This document shows positions 1-5,364 of a stretch of DNA of 5,364 nt, piece after piece (positions within the stretch are counted from its first letter, which is position 1; every line of letters begins with the position of its first letter). Origin of the DNA: Candidatus Desantisbacteria bacterium CG1_02_38_46 (GTDB lineage Bacteria; Desantisbacteria; UBA1551; UBA1559); the NCBI GenBank assembly GCA_001871015.1, contig MNUO01000040.1, positions 1-5,364 on the forward strand, read 5' to 3'. Made by a program: the position numbers and the translations under genes. The notes under the pieces were generated by a model. That model was not told where the DNA came from and made no database searches. It saw only the letters and a program-made list of their open reading frames with translations.

Positions 1-139
1 AATGATAAACTTTCAGGTATTTAAAAAACCACTTTTTTGAGCGTCTGAGTTTCTTATAAATCTGAATTGGTTTTAGCCCTTGTTGATATAGTTCTATTGC
101 CTTAAACCGCCTTAGAAATTCTTTTTGTTCTTTTCCCAT
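1..139 (-). CDS. Transposase N-terminus (helix-turn-helix), partial at window edge
   Basis: This is an open frame of 46 codons that runs off the left edge. It starts MGKEQKEFLRRFKAIELYQQ and continues with GLKPIQIYKKLRRSKKWFFK. The pattern of a hydrophobic helix, then GLKP-x-x-I, then LxRSKKWFFKYL is what I know from the N-terminal helix-turn-helix of IS481-like and related DDE (rve) transposases, where this part binds the element's ends. The catalytic DDE domain would lie outside the window, so the family is inferred from a short stretch. Support for the start is strong: AAGGAGGA sits 4 nt before the ATG, and a full-consensus promoter lies just upstream. It follows the truncated AlbA_2 gene closely, which suggests that an inserted element interrupted that gene. 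It could instead be a small stand-alone HTH protein, but the short promoter-proximal layout fits an insertion sequence better. Confidence 0.7.
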   Translation of the reverse strand, partial: MGKEQKEFLRRFKAIELYQQGLKPIQIYKKLRRSKKWFFKYLKVYH

Positions 140-143
140 AATA

Positions 144-151
144 TCCTCCTT
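144..151 (-). promoter_or_regulatory. Ribosome binding site of the transposase
   Basis: AAGGAGGA on the minus strand is a near-perfect Shine-Dalgarno sequence 4 nt before the ATG at 139. It fixes the start of the small open frame that leaves the window. Confidence 0.75.
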
Positions 152-161
152 TTTAAAAGAT

Positions 162-189
162 ATTATAGGAATATTTTTTAATTTGTCAA
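162..189 (-). promoter_or_regulatory. Full-consensus sigma-70 type promoter of the IS-like element
   Basis: On the minus strand, TTGACA (184-189) and TATAAT (162-167) both match the housekeeping consensus at six of six positions, with a 16 bp spacer (optimum 17). Transcription would begin near 155, leaving a leader of about 15 nt that holds the ribosome binding site of the transposase. The -35 box overlaps the last codon of the AlbA_2 gene: its TGA stop (186-188) is part of TTGACA. A promoter this strong at the edge of an interrupted gene is typical of sequence carried by a mobile element. Confidence 0.75.
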
Positions 190-818
190 TGAACAAAAAT
201 TCTTTGATTTAGGGTTACCGATGTATATGCACTTGCCAGATACTGGCTTAATATCTCTTCGGCATCACCCTCTATTCCAACCTTCTTACTAAATTCTAAA
301 ATAATCTCTTCAGAAATATCATCCCATGTTGCAGTAGGTTCAATACGACTTTCAGAAACCGCTTTTCTTTTGCCAGATTTAAGCAGTCCAATCTGCTCCG
401 CAGGAAAAGGCATATTTGAATCACCGATGCGGAGAAGATAGCGACCATCGGATAATTGATATACATCTGGCATCCAGTTAACATTGAAAATAAATAGCGA
501 TTTTTTTTGAAAAATAATTTTATCAATTTCTGTTCGTAATGTTGGTTTTATAAGATTCTTGGAAGCATTCTGGATAATTCGCAGTTTATCTTCTGGAAAA
601 TCAACCCCTGAAATATTACCGTTATCATCTACCCCAAGTAAAAGAGTGCCTCCATCTGCGTTGGCAAAAGCGGACAAAACTTCTGCTATGTCTTTAGCTA
701 CCTCGCTGGCTTTTCTAAGTTTCCATTTCTCTTTTACATATTCATAACAGCTTTTTCGTTCAAGAAATTGCCCTTCAGGTTGCCTGAGCAGTCTTTTAAT
801 TTCAGATTCTTTAATCAT
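186..818 (-). pseudogene. AlbA_2 (Schlafen-like) domain protein, apparently truncated at the C-terminus
   Basis: The frame encodes 210 residues. The N-terminal half has the marks of the AlbA_2 putative nucleic-acid binding domain: EGQFLERKS (15-23, the usual E-x-x-x-x-E-x-K-S entry motif), AFANADGGTLLLGVDD (50-65) and YLLRIGDSNMPFPAEQ (127-142). In many relatives this domain is followed by a linker and a C-terminal GHKL-type ATP-binding or winged-helix part, for a total of roughly 400-500 residues. Here the protein stops soon after the linker (about 165-196), and its tail, TSVTLNQRIFVH, resembles nothing I recognise. The stop lies inside the -35 box of the next element, so an IS insertion probably cut the gene. 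Family members are variously called transcriptional regulators or nucleic-acid binding proteins; the function here is unknown. The start is supported by AAAGGA 7 nt before the ATG. Alternatively it is a naturally short, functional AlbA_2 protein. The domain call is firm; the truncation is inferred. Confidence 0.7.
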
Positions 819-882
819 ATCTCATTCCTTTAAAATCATCAAGTCGTGATTCTGATTGGGAAATTAAACCAGACAGTTCCAT

Positions 883-910
883 TTTATACCTAAAGATTCG
901 TTTCCAGCAA
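883..910 (-). promoter_or_regulatory. Possible promoter for the AlbA_2 gene
   Basis: On the minus strand, TATAAA (883-888) matches the -10 consensus at five of six positions. TTGCTG (905-910) matches the -35 consensus at only three of six, with a 16 bp spacer. It lies in the 114 bp gap between the thiolase stop and the AlbA_2 start, where a separate transcription start would make sense because the two genes have no evident functional link. The -35 match is weak and the region is A+T-rich, so a chance match is possible. Confidence 0.35.
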
Positions 911-932
911 GATAATCTTTTTTATTTCCATT

Positions 933-2120
933 CTATTCCCTCTCTACAATCATGGCTATGCCCTGACCACCACCAACACACAAAGTAACCAGTCCATATT
1001 TTACCTTCCTTCTTTGCATTTCATAAAGAAAAGTAACTAATACCCTTGCTCCACTGGCTCCAACAGGATGACCTAAAGCAATTGCTCCTCCGTTGACATT
1101 AACTTTTCCTCTGTCCAGTTTTAATTCTTTTTCAACAGCAATAGAGGCACTGGCAAAAGCCTCGTTGACTTCAATAAGGTCAATCTGGTCAAGAGTAAGG
1201 CCGGTTTTCTCCAGCACTTCTTTTGTTGCAGAAATCGGTCCTATGCCCATAAATTTAGGGTCCACTCCTACAGAAGCACATCCAATGATTTTTGCCAATG
1301 GTCTTAGATTTAATTTTTTTGCTTCTTCTCTCTCCATCAATAAAAGCACAGCTGCTCCATCATTGATTCCCGAAGAATTACCCGCGGTTACCGTTCCATC
1401 CTTTTTAAAAACAGGTCTTAAAGAAGCCAGCTTTTCTAAAGTAGTCCAGGGTTTAGGAAATTCGTCTTTATCAAAAATAGTTGATTCACCTTTTGGCTGA
1501 GAAATTTTTAATGGAAGAATTTCTTCTTTAAACTTTCCTTGCTCCATTGCTTTTTTTGCTTTCATCTGACTCTCATAAGCAAAAACATCCTGTTCTTCCC
1601 GGCTAATATGATAACACCGGGCAATATTCTCTGCTGTAATACCCATATGATAGTTGTTGAAAGCGTCCCATAACCCATCTTCAATCATGCTGTCCACAAG
1701 GAGATTATTTCCCATTCTATATCCCCAGCGTACTTTTTTCAAAAGAAAAGGGGCAGCACTCATATTTTCCATTCCCCCCGCAATAACAATTTTTCTCTCT
1801 CCTAATTTAATTGCCCAGGATGCTAAATTAACTGCTACTAATCCAGAAGCACAGACTTTATTTATAGTAATTGACGGGACAGAAAAAGGAATCCCTGCCT
1901 TTAAGGTGGTTTGTCTTGCCGGTCCTTGACCAAGACCTGCCTGAAGCACATTTCCCATAATTACTTCTTCTATATCCCCAGGATTAAGTTTGGCTCTTCT
2001 GATGAGCTCTGCAATCACACTTGCTCCTAATTCTATTGCCGCCATATCCTTTAATGTTCCGCCAAAGTTTCCTATAGCTGTTCTCAGTGCACTGACAATT
2101 ACTGCTTGTCTGGCAGGCAT
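933..2120 (-). CDS. Acetyl-CoA C-acetyltransferase (thiolase)
   Basis: This cytoplasmic thiolase condenses two acetyl-CoA to acetoacetyl-CoA, or runs the reverse cleavage. From the chosen ATG it has 395 residues, the usual length. The nucleophilic cysteine is C90 in INKVCASGL. The second active-site blocks are NEAFA (319-323), GHPVGASG (350-357, with H351) and TLCVGGGQG (379-387, with C381 as the acid/base cysteine). HMGITAEN (158-165) places a methionine where short-chain biosynthetic thiolases have it, which favours acetoacetyl-CoA over long 3-ketoacyl-CoA. All catalytic residues are intact. The frame is open 13 codons further upstream, but [14 protein letters not shown] is the family N-terminus and has the strong ribosome binding site, so I start at 2120. 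The ATG is one base from the stop of the CoA-transferase, so the two genes are surely cotranscribed and probably coupled in translation. Likely pathways are acetoacetate or short-chain acid use, or acetoacetyl-CoA supply. Direction and exact substrate are not shown by sequence. Confidence 0.93.
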   Translation of the reverse strand: MPARQAVIVSALRTAIGNFGGTLKDMAAIELGASVIAELIRRAKLNPGDIEEVIMGNVLQAGLGQGPARQTTLKAGIPFSVPSITINKVCASGLVAVNLASWAIKLGERKIVIAGGMENMSAAPFLLKKVRWGYRMGNNLLVDSMIEDGLWDAFNNYHMGITAENIARCYHISREEQDVFAYESQMKAKKAMEQGKFKEEILPLKISQPKGESTIFDKDEFPKPWTTLEKLASLRPVFKKDGTVTAGNSSGINDGAAVLLLMEREEAKKLNLRPLAKIIGCASVGVDPKFMGIGPISATKEVLEKTGLTLDQIDLIEVNEAFASASIAVEKELKLDRGKVNVNGGAIALGHPVGASGARVLVTFLYEMQRRKVKYGLVTLCVGGGQGIAMIVERE

Positions 2121-2121
2121 T

Positions 2122-3696
2122 TTAATAACCTCCTCCTTTAATTCCCATTGGCGATTCAAGAAATATTTTCTTCTCCATTGTTTTTAAATCCTTATCGATA
2201 AGTGGTATAAATTCCATCTGTCTTAGAACATCTTTTTCTAAGTCAACTCCTGGCGCAATCTCCATGAGGACTATTTTATCCTGTTCTAATTTAAATACTG
2301 CCCGCTCAGTAACATAGAGCACAATCTGACCTTTTTCTCTGGCATATTCTCCACTAAAGGTAATCTGCTCTACCTCTTTTACGAATTTTTTATGCCTTCC
2401 CTCTTTATTTATATTCAGATTTCCTTCTTTAACGCTTATTTCCAATCCTCCAGCAGTAAGGGTTCCGCAATAGATAACCTTTTTGGCATTCTGGGTAATA
2501 TTGATAAATCCACCTGCTCCGGCAATGCGCGGGCCAAATTTACTTACATTTACATTGCCCTTTTCATCAACCTGGGCCAATCCAAGAAAGGCAATGTCCA
2601 ATCCTCCTCCATCGTAAAAATCAAACTGGTAAGGCTGATCAATAATTGCCTCTGGATTTGCCGAGGCACCAAAACTTAATCCTCCTGCTGGCACGCCGCC
2701 AATAGGACCGGCCTCTACTGTAAGAATCATCTGTTCGCTGATTCCCTCTTCTGCGGCTACGGCTGCTACTCCTTCAGGCATACCAATTCCCAGATTAACA
2801 ATAGCAGAAGGGGTTAATTCCAGTACTGCGCGGCGGGCAATTATTTTCCTTTCGTCTAAAATTAAAGGAGGAATCTCTGCTGCGGGTATTTTTTCTTCTC
2901 CGCTAAAGGCAGGATTGTAATCTTCGGCAAAAGTTTGTTGATGATTCTGGGGTTGGGCGAGAACAACTACATCCACTAATAATCCTGGCACCCTTACTGA
3001 TTTTGGGTTTAGACTTCCTTTAGGAGCTGTCCTCTCTACCTGGGCAATAACGATTCCTCCTGAATTCTTTGCTGCCTGTGCCATGGAAAGCATTTCCAGA
3101 GTCGCTGCCTCCTTTTCCATACTTATATTTCCTGATTCATCAGCAGTGGTGCCGCGGATAAGGGCAACATTTATGGGGAAGGCTTTATATAAAAGCCATT
3201 CTTTTCCCTCAAGAAAAATAAGTTTTACCATGTCATCTCTGGTAATTTTATTTAATTTTCCTCCTTCTATACGGGGGTCAACAAAAGTTTTTAATCCAAC
3301 ATGGGTAATTGTTCCTGGTTTACCACTGGCAATGTCCCGATAAAGATGGGCAATCACTCCTTGTGGGAAATTATAGGCTTCAATCTTTCCTTCCATGGCC
3401 AATTTTCCTAATTTTGGAGCAAGATTCCAGTGACCGCCAATTATTCTTTTAACCATACCTTCGTGACCGAGATGATTTAATCCTCTTTCTTTACCATCAC
3501 CTTGACCAGCAGCATAAACCACTGTTAAATTTCCTGGATGACCTGTTTTTAAAAATCTTTGTTCCAACGCAGAAGTCAATTCTTCAGGATGGCCAGTACC
3601 TACAAAACCTCCACTTGCAATAGTGTCTCCATCTTTTATTAACTCCATTGCTTGAAAAACATCCATTATTTTATTACGCAGGGGTTTTTTCTTCAA
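2122..3696 (-). CDS. Family I acyl-CoA transferase, fused alpha and beta subunits (YdiF / propionate CoA-transferase type)
   Basis: It moves CoA between an acyl-CoA donor and a free carboxylate, in this family usually among acetate, propionate, butyrate or 3-oxo acids. Both halves of the family are present in one chain. The alpha-like part runs from [20 protein letters not shown] through [10 protein letters not shown] and [14 protein letters not shown]. The beta-like part holds [10 protein letters not shown], whose glutamate (about residue 328 from the chosen start) is the covalent CoA-thioester residue. [19 protein letters not shown] and [12 protein letters not shown] follow, as in E. coli YdiF as I recall it. 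The start is uncertain. A TTG at 3696 has AAGGA 4 nt upstream and gives 524 residues, a normal length. An upstream GTG at 3732 would add 12 residues and overlap trpF by 20 bp but has no clear ribosome binding site. The first ATG (3666) also has none. It lies 16 bp after trpF and one base before the thiolase start. Paired with a thiolase, activation of acetoacetate or a short-chain acid is plausible. Substrate not determined. Confidence 0.9.
   Translation of the reverse strand: MKKKPLRNKIMDVFQAMELIKDGDTIASGGFVGTGHPEELTSALEQRFLKTGHPGNLTVVYAAGQGDGKERGLNHLGHEGMVKRIIGGHWNLAPKLGKLAMEGKIEAYNFPQGVIAHLYRDIASGKPGTITHVGLKTFVDPRIEGGKLNKITRDDMVKLIFLEGKEWLLYKAFPINVALIRGTTADESGNISMEKEAATLEMLSMAQAAKNSGGIVIAQVERTAPKGSLNPKSVRVPGLLVDVVVLAQPQNHQQTFAEDYNPAFSGEEKIPAAEIPPLILDERKIIARRAVLELTPSAIVNLGIGMPEGVAAVAAEEGISEQMILTVEAGPIGGVPAGGLSFGASANPEAIIDQPYQFDFYDGGGLDIAFLGLAQVDEKGNVNVSKFGPRIAGAGGFINITQNAKKVIYCGTLTAGGLEISVKEGNLNINKEGRHKKFVKEVEQITFSGEYAREKGQIVLYVTERAVFKLEQDKIVLMEIAPGVDLEKDVLRQMEFIPLIDKDLKTMEKKIFLESPMGIKGGGY
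2129..2138 (-). promoter_or_regulatory. Ribosome binding site that decides the thiolase start
   Basis: AAGGAGGAGG on the minus strand ends 8 nt before the ATG at 2120 and overlaps the last codons of the CoA-transferase. No comparable site precedes the in-frame start 13 codons upstream at 2159, so the shorter thiolase is preferred. Confidence 0.75.
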
Positions 3697-3700
3697 TATT

Positions 3701-3705
3701 TCCTT
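3701..3705 (-). promoter_or_regulatory. Ribosome binding site favouring the TTG start of the CoA-transferase
   Basis: AAGGA on the minus strand, within TTAAAAAGGAAATATTG, lies 4 nt before the TTG at 3696 and just past the trpF stop. The spacing is short but workable. It is the only purine-rich site near the candidate starts at 3732 (GTG), 3696 (TTG) and 3666 (ATG). Confidence 0.5.
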
Positions 3706-3712
3706 TTTAATG

Positions 3713-4390
3713 TTATAGAATAGATTTGGCACGACTGATGAATTTCTTCATCTTTTCATAATCTTTACGCCCTGTAGCCATCCCCTCTGATTCTACGCCT
3801 GTTGCGACATCAACGCCATAAGGTCTGACTGTCTGGATTGCTTTAACAACATTGTCAGGATTAAGTCCTCCTGAAAGGAAAATCGGACCATATTCCTTTG
3901 CTTTTATAGCCAGTTCCCAGTCAAAAGTCTCACCTGTTCCACCAGGCACGCCCTCCCTGAAAGTATCAAGCAAGAAAAAATCAGCTGCACGCACTGGCTC
4001 ACGGAAAGGCTGAATCTGTAACACGCTTTCATTCTGAATGCGAAAAGATTTAATTATCTTGACCTCACTGATAGATTGTCCTGATTTATCTGGGCCAAGC
4101 ATTGCTCTCAAATTCAAACAGAACTCAGGAGTTTCATTCCCGTGTAGTTGTATAATTTTCAAACCACAAGATTTAACTGTTTTTCTGATTAAATCCTGTT
4201 GCTCATCAACAAAGACTCCCACGGGTAGCACAAATGGCGGCAAACCTTTGATGATTTTTCTTGCAAGTTGGGTAGAAACATAACGAGGGCTTTTTTTGAA
4301 AAAGATAAAACCTAACATATCAGCACCAAGGCTAACTGCCCATTTCGCATCTTCCTCTTTTTTAATTCCACAAATTTTCACCTGCACCAT
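3713..4390 (-). CDS. trpF: Phosphoribosylanthranilate isomerase
   Basis: TrpF carries out the Amadori rearrangement of N-(5-phosphoribosyl)anthranilate to CdRP in tryptophan synthesis, as a soluble (beta/alpha)8 barrel. The general base cysteine is C7 in VKICGI at the N-terminus, and the general acid aspartate is D142 in FLLDTF. Further family blocks are [17 protein letters not shown] (22-38), IIQLHGNE (79-86), GGTGETFDW (150-158), [10 protein letters not shown] (172-181) and [10 protein letters not shown] (192-201), which form the phosphate-binding end of the barrel. At 225 residues it is a little longer than the common 200-210; the extra length seems to sit around 98-110 ([10 protein letters not shown]). 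GAGGAG 5 nt before the ATG supports the start. It follows trpC after a 74 bp spacer and is followed at once by a CoA-transferase instead of trpB. All key residues are intact, so it should be active. Confidence 0.95.
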   Translation of the reverse strand: MVQVKICGIKKEEDAKWAVSLGADMLGFIFFKKSPRYVSTQLARKIIKGLPPFVLPVGVFVDEQQDLIRKTVKSCGLKIIQLHGNETPEFCLNLRAMLGPDKSGQSISEVKIIKSFRIQNESVLQIQPFREPVRAADFFLLDTFREGVPGGTGETFDWELAIKAKEYGPIFLSGGLNPDNVVKAIQTVRPYGVDVATGVESEGMATGRKDYEKMKKFISRAKSIL

Positions 4391-4409
4391 AAATTCTCCT
4401 CAACGTAAC

Positions 4410-4455
4410 TCAGGGCTTTTCGAAGACCCGCCAGTCTCTTGGGTGGGAGCCCTGA
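4410..4455. repeat. Inverted repeat in the trpC-trpF spacer
   Basis: TCAGGGCT (4410-4417) and AGCCCTGA (4448-4455) are perfect 8 bp inverted copies separated by 30 bp. The interior can form a second small hairpin, AGAC-CCGCCA-GTCT (4424-4437). In the trp transcript this would fold between the trpC stop and the trpF ribosome binding site. No run of T follows the stem on either strand, so it is not a standard intrinsic terminator. A role in mRNA processing or stability, or origin as a small dispersed repeat, are both possible. The other gene junctions in this cluster are much tighter. Confidence 0.5.
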
Positions 4456-4464
4456 TACTAACTG

Positions 4465-5265
4465 TCATTGCGAAGCAATCAGTTCTTTAATTTTTACGGC
4501 AATGTCAGGACTGCGAAGAAGTGCTTCGCCAACAAGAATTGCATTCACGCCAGCATTCTTCAGTTTTAGAACATCCTCACGGGTCTTTATTCCGCTCTCG
4601 CTGACAATGGTTCTGTCCTTAGGAACCCGTTGCACCAGTGCAAAAGTGGTGTTTAAATTGACCTCAAGTGTATCCAGGTCCCGATTGTTTATGCCAATTA
4701 TTCTCGCACCTGATTCAACTGCCCTTTCTAATTCCTCTTTAGAATGGATTTCCACAAGCGAATTCATCCCAAGTGAATCAGAAAGTTTTACAAATCTTTT
4801 CAAATCTTTATCTTTTAATATCCTTGTTATTAAAAGAACAGCATCTGCACCGTAATATCTTGCAGCATAAATCTGTAATTCATCAATAATAAAATCCTTG
4901 CACAAAATTGGAACTTCTGTCCTGTTTTTGACTGATGCTAAAATCTCAAAACTCCCACCAAAATAATCCCTGTCTGTCAAAACTGAAATGGCACACACCC
5001 CGCTTGATTCATAAACACGGGCAATCTCCACTGGGTCAAATTCCTTAATCGGCTTAGGGTTGGTGGGAGAAAATCTTTTTATTTCAGCAATCAGGTTGAT
5101 TTTGCCAGGAATAGAGATAGCAGACAAAAAACTATGAGTTTGTAGTGGCAGAGATTGCTGTGCTTTTGGTGAAACATTTTTAATTTTACCTGCCAATTCT
5201 TTATAAAATTTACTGTTTTCGTCAACTTCCCGTTTTTTATTTTCTACAATCTTATCTAAAATCAT
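4465..5265 (-). CDS. trpC: Indole-3-glycerol phosphate synthase
   Basis: TrpC turns CdRP into indole-3-glycerol phosphate with loss of CO2 and water, the ring-closing step of tryptophan synthesis. From the ATG at 5265 it has 266 residues, normal for a stand-alone enzyme. It begins MILDKIVENKKREV, the family N-terminus. The active-site residues are all visible: E61 and K63 in NLIAEIKRFSP, K123 in ILCKDF, E172 in SLVEIHS, N193 in GINNRDL, and E223/S224 in IVSESGI. The phosphate-binding end is AILVGEALLRS (242-252). A GTG at 5280 in the same frame, preceded by GAGGA 5 nt upstream, would add five residues (MRGKV). I prefer 5265 from the family alignment, but the choice is open. It lies 41 bp after the trpD stop and ahead of trpF in the same direction, consistent with one operon. 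The stop falls next to a small palindrome (4467-4479). It is not fused to trpF, unlike the enterobacterial enzyme. Confidence 0.96.
   Translation of the reverse strand: MILDKIVENKKREVDENSKFYKELAGKIKNVSPKAQQSLPLQTHSFLSAISIPGKINLIAEIKRFSPTNPKPIKEFDPVEIARVYESSGVCAISVLTDRDYFGGSFEILASVKNRTEVPILCKDFIIDELQIYAARYYGADAVLLITRILKDKDLKRFVKLSDSLGMNSLVEIHSKEELERAVESGARIIGINNRDLDTLEVNLNTTFALVQRVPKDRTIVSESGIKTREDVLKLKNAGVNAILVGEALLRSPDIAVKIKELIASQ
4467..4479. repeat. Small palindrome at the trpC 3' end
   Basis: ATTGC-GAA-GCAAT forms a 5 bp stem with a 3 nt loop and spans the last trpC codons (I-A-S-Q and the first base of the stop). The wider string GTCATTGCGAAGCAATC resembles a short motif I recall as dispersed in many bacterial genomes. 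Whether it is repeated in this genome cannot be seen from one copy. Confidence 0.35.
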
Positions 5266-5306
5266 GACTTTCCCCCTCACTTTTATCCTCTTCCACCCAC
5301 CTCATT

Positions 5307-5364
5307 TTACTCCTTGCTAAATTTTATCAGGTCTTCTAATTTCTCTAATGCACTTCCTGATTTT
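5307..5364 (-). CDS. trpD: C-terminal end of anthranilate phosphoribosyltransferase, partial
   Basis: Only the last 18 codons and the stop lie in the window: KSGSALEKLEDLIKFSKE. The ending S/G-x-A-L-E-K-L-x-x-L-I-x-F-S is what TrpD proteins commonly show in their last helix. The position directly upstream of trpC is where trpD sits in the canonical trp order. TrpD joins anthranilate to PRPP, making the substrate of TrpF. The catalytic and PRPP-binding parts lie outside the window, so the call rests on a short tail plus gene order. Confidence 0.75.
   Translation of the reverse strand, partial: KSGSALEKLEDLIKFSKE

Noticed and set aside
892-920. Stem AAAGATT / AATCTTT with a 15 nt loop after the thiolase stop, followed by T6 on the plus strand, as a terminator.
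   Set aside because: The stem is A+T-rich and weak. The T-run is on the plus strand, where there is no gene, and on the minus strand there is no T-run. It also overlaps the possible promoter.
1093-1500. Plus-strand open frame of 135 codons inside the thiolase.
   Set aside because: It lies antisense to an intact, clearly recognised thiolase with all catalytic motifs, has no recognisable protein features, and no other plus-strand gene is present.
2121-2159. Thiolase extension to a start at 2159, overlapping the CoA-transferase by 38 bp.
   Set aside because: The extra 13 residues do not belong to the family N-terminus, and the strong ribosome binding site lies downstream of this start, in front of the ATG at 2120.
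4439-4855. Plus-strand open frame of 138 codons across trpC.
   Set aside because: It lies antisense to intact trpC, and its composition reflects the reverse reading of conserved barrel motifs.
1-5364. CRISPR array, toxin-antitoxin pair, tRNA or other compact defence system.
   Set aside because: No regularly spaced direct repeats, no cloverleaf-like segment and no paired small genes were seen. The AlbA_2 gene alone does not make a defence system.

Overview
All supported genes lie on the minus strand, so the window reads biologically from right to left. It is A+T-rich bacterial DNA with purine-rich ribosome binding sites and short intergenic gaps. It suggests an uncultivated, probably anaerobic bacterium. 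The sequence alone does not fix the phylum: there is no rRNA or other lineage marker here.

Right part (about 3713-5364): a tryptophan biosynthesis segment. It holds the last codons of a gene that fits trpD (cut by the window edge), then trpC (indole-3-glycerol phosphate synthase), a 74 bp spacer with an inverted repeat, and trpF (phosphoribosylanthranilate isomerase). TrpD makes phosphoribosylanthranilate, TrpF isomerises it and TrpC closes the indole ring. The trpB and trpA genes that often follow trpF are not here.

Middle part (933 to about 3696): directly behind trpF, with almost no gap, come a fused-subunit family I acyl-CoA transferase (YdiF / propionate CoA-transferase type) and a thiolase of the acetyl-CoA C-acetyltransferase type. 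The transferase stop and the thiolase start are one base apart. Together they could activate a short-chain or 3-oxo acid and split or form acetoacetyl-CoA. Their fusion to a trp operon is the main oddity of the layout.

Left part (1-932): a 114 bp gap with a possible promoter, then an AlbA_2 (Schlafen-like) protein that seems to have lost its C-terminal half. Its end coincides with the start of a likely IS element. That element's transposase N-terminus (helix-turn-helix) runs off the left edge, driven by a full-consensus TTGACA/TATAAT promoter whose -35 box contains the stop codon of the AlbA_2 gene.

I see no CRISPR array, tRNA, rRNA or clear intrinsic terminator. I also find no convincing new biological system. 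The best leads are the trp/CoA-metabolism gene fusion, the IS-truncated AlbA_2 gene and the structured trpC-trpF spacer.
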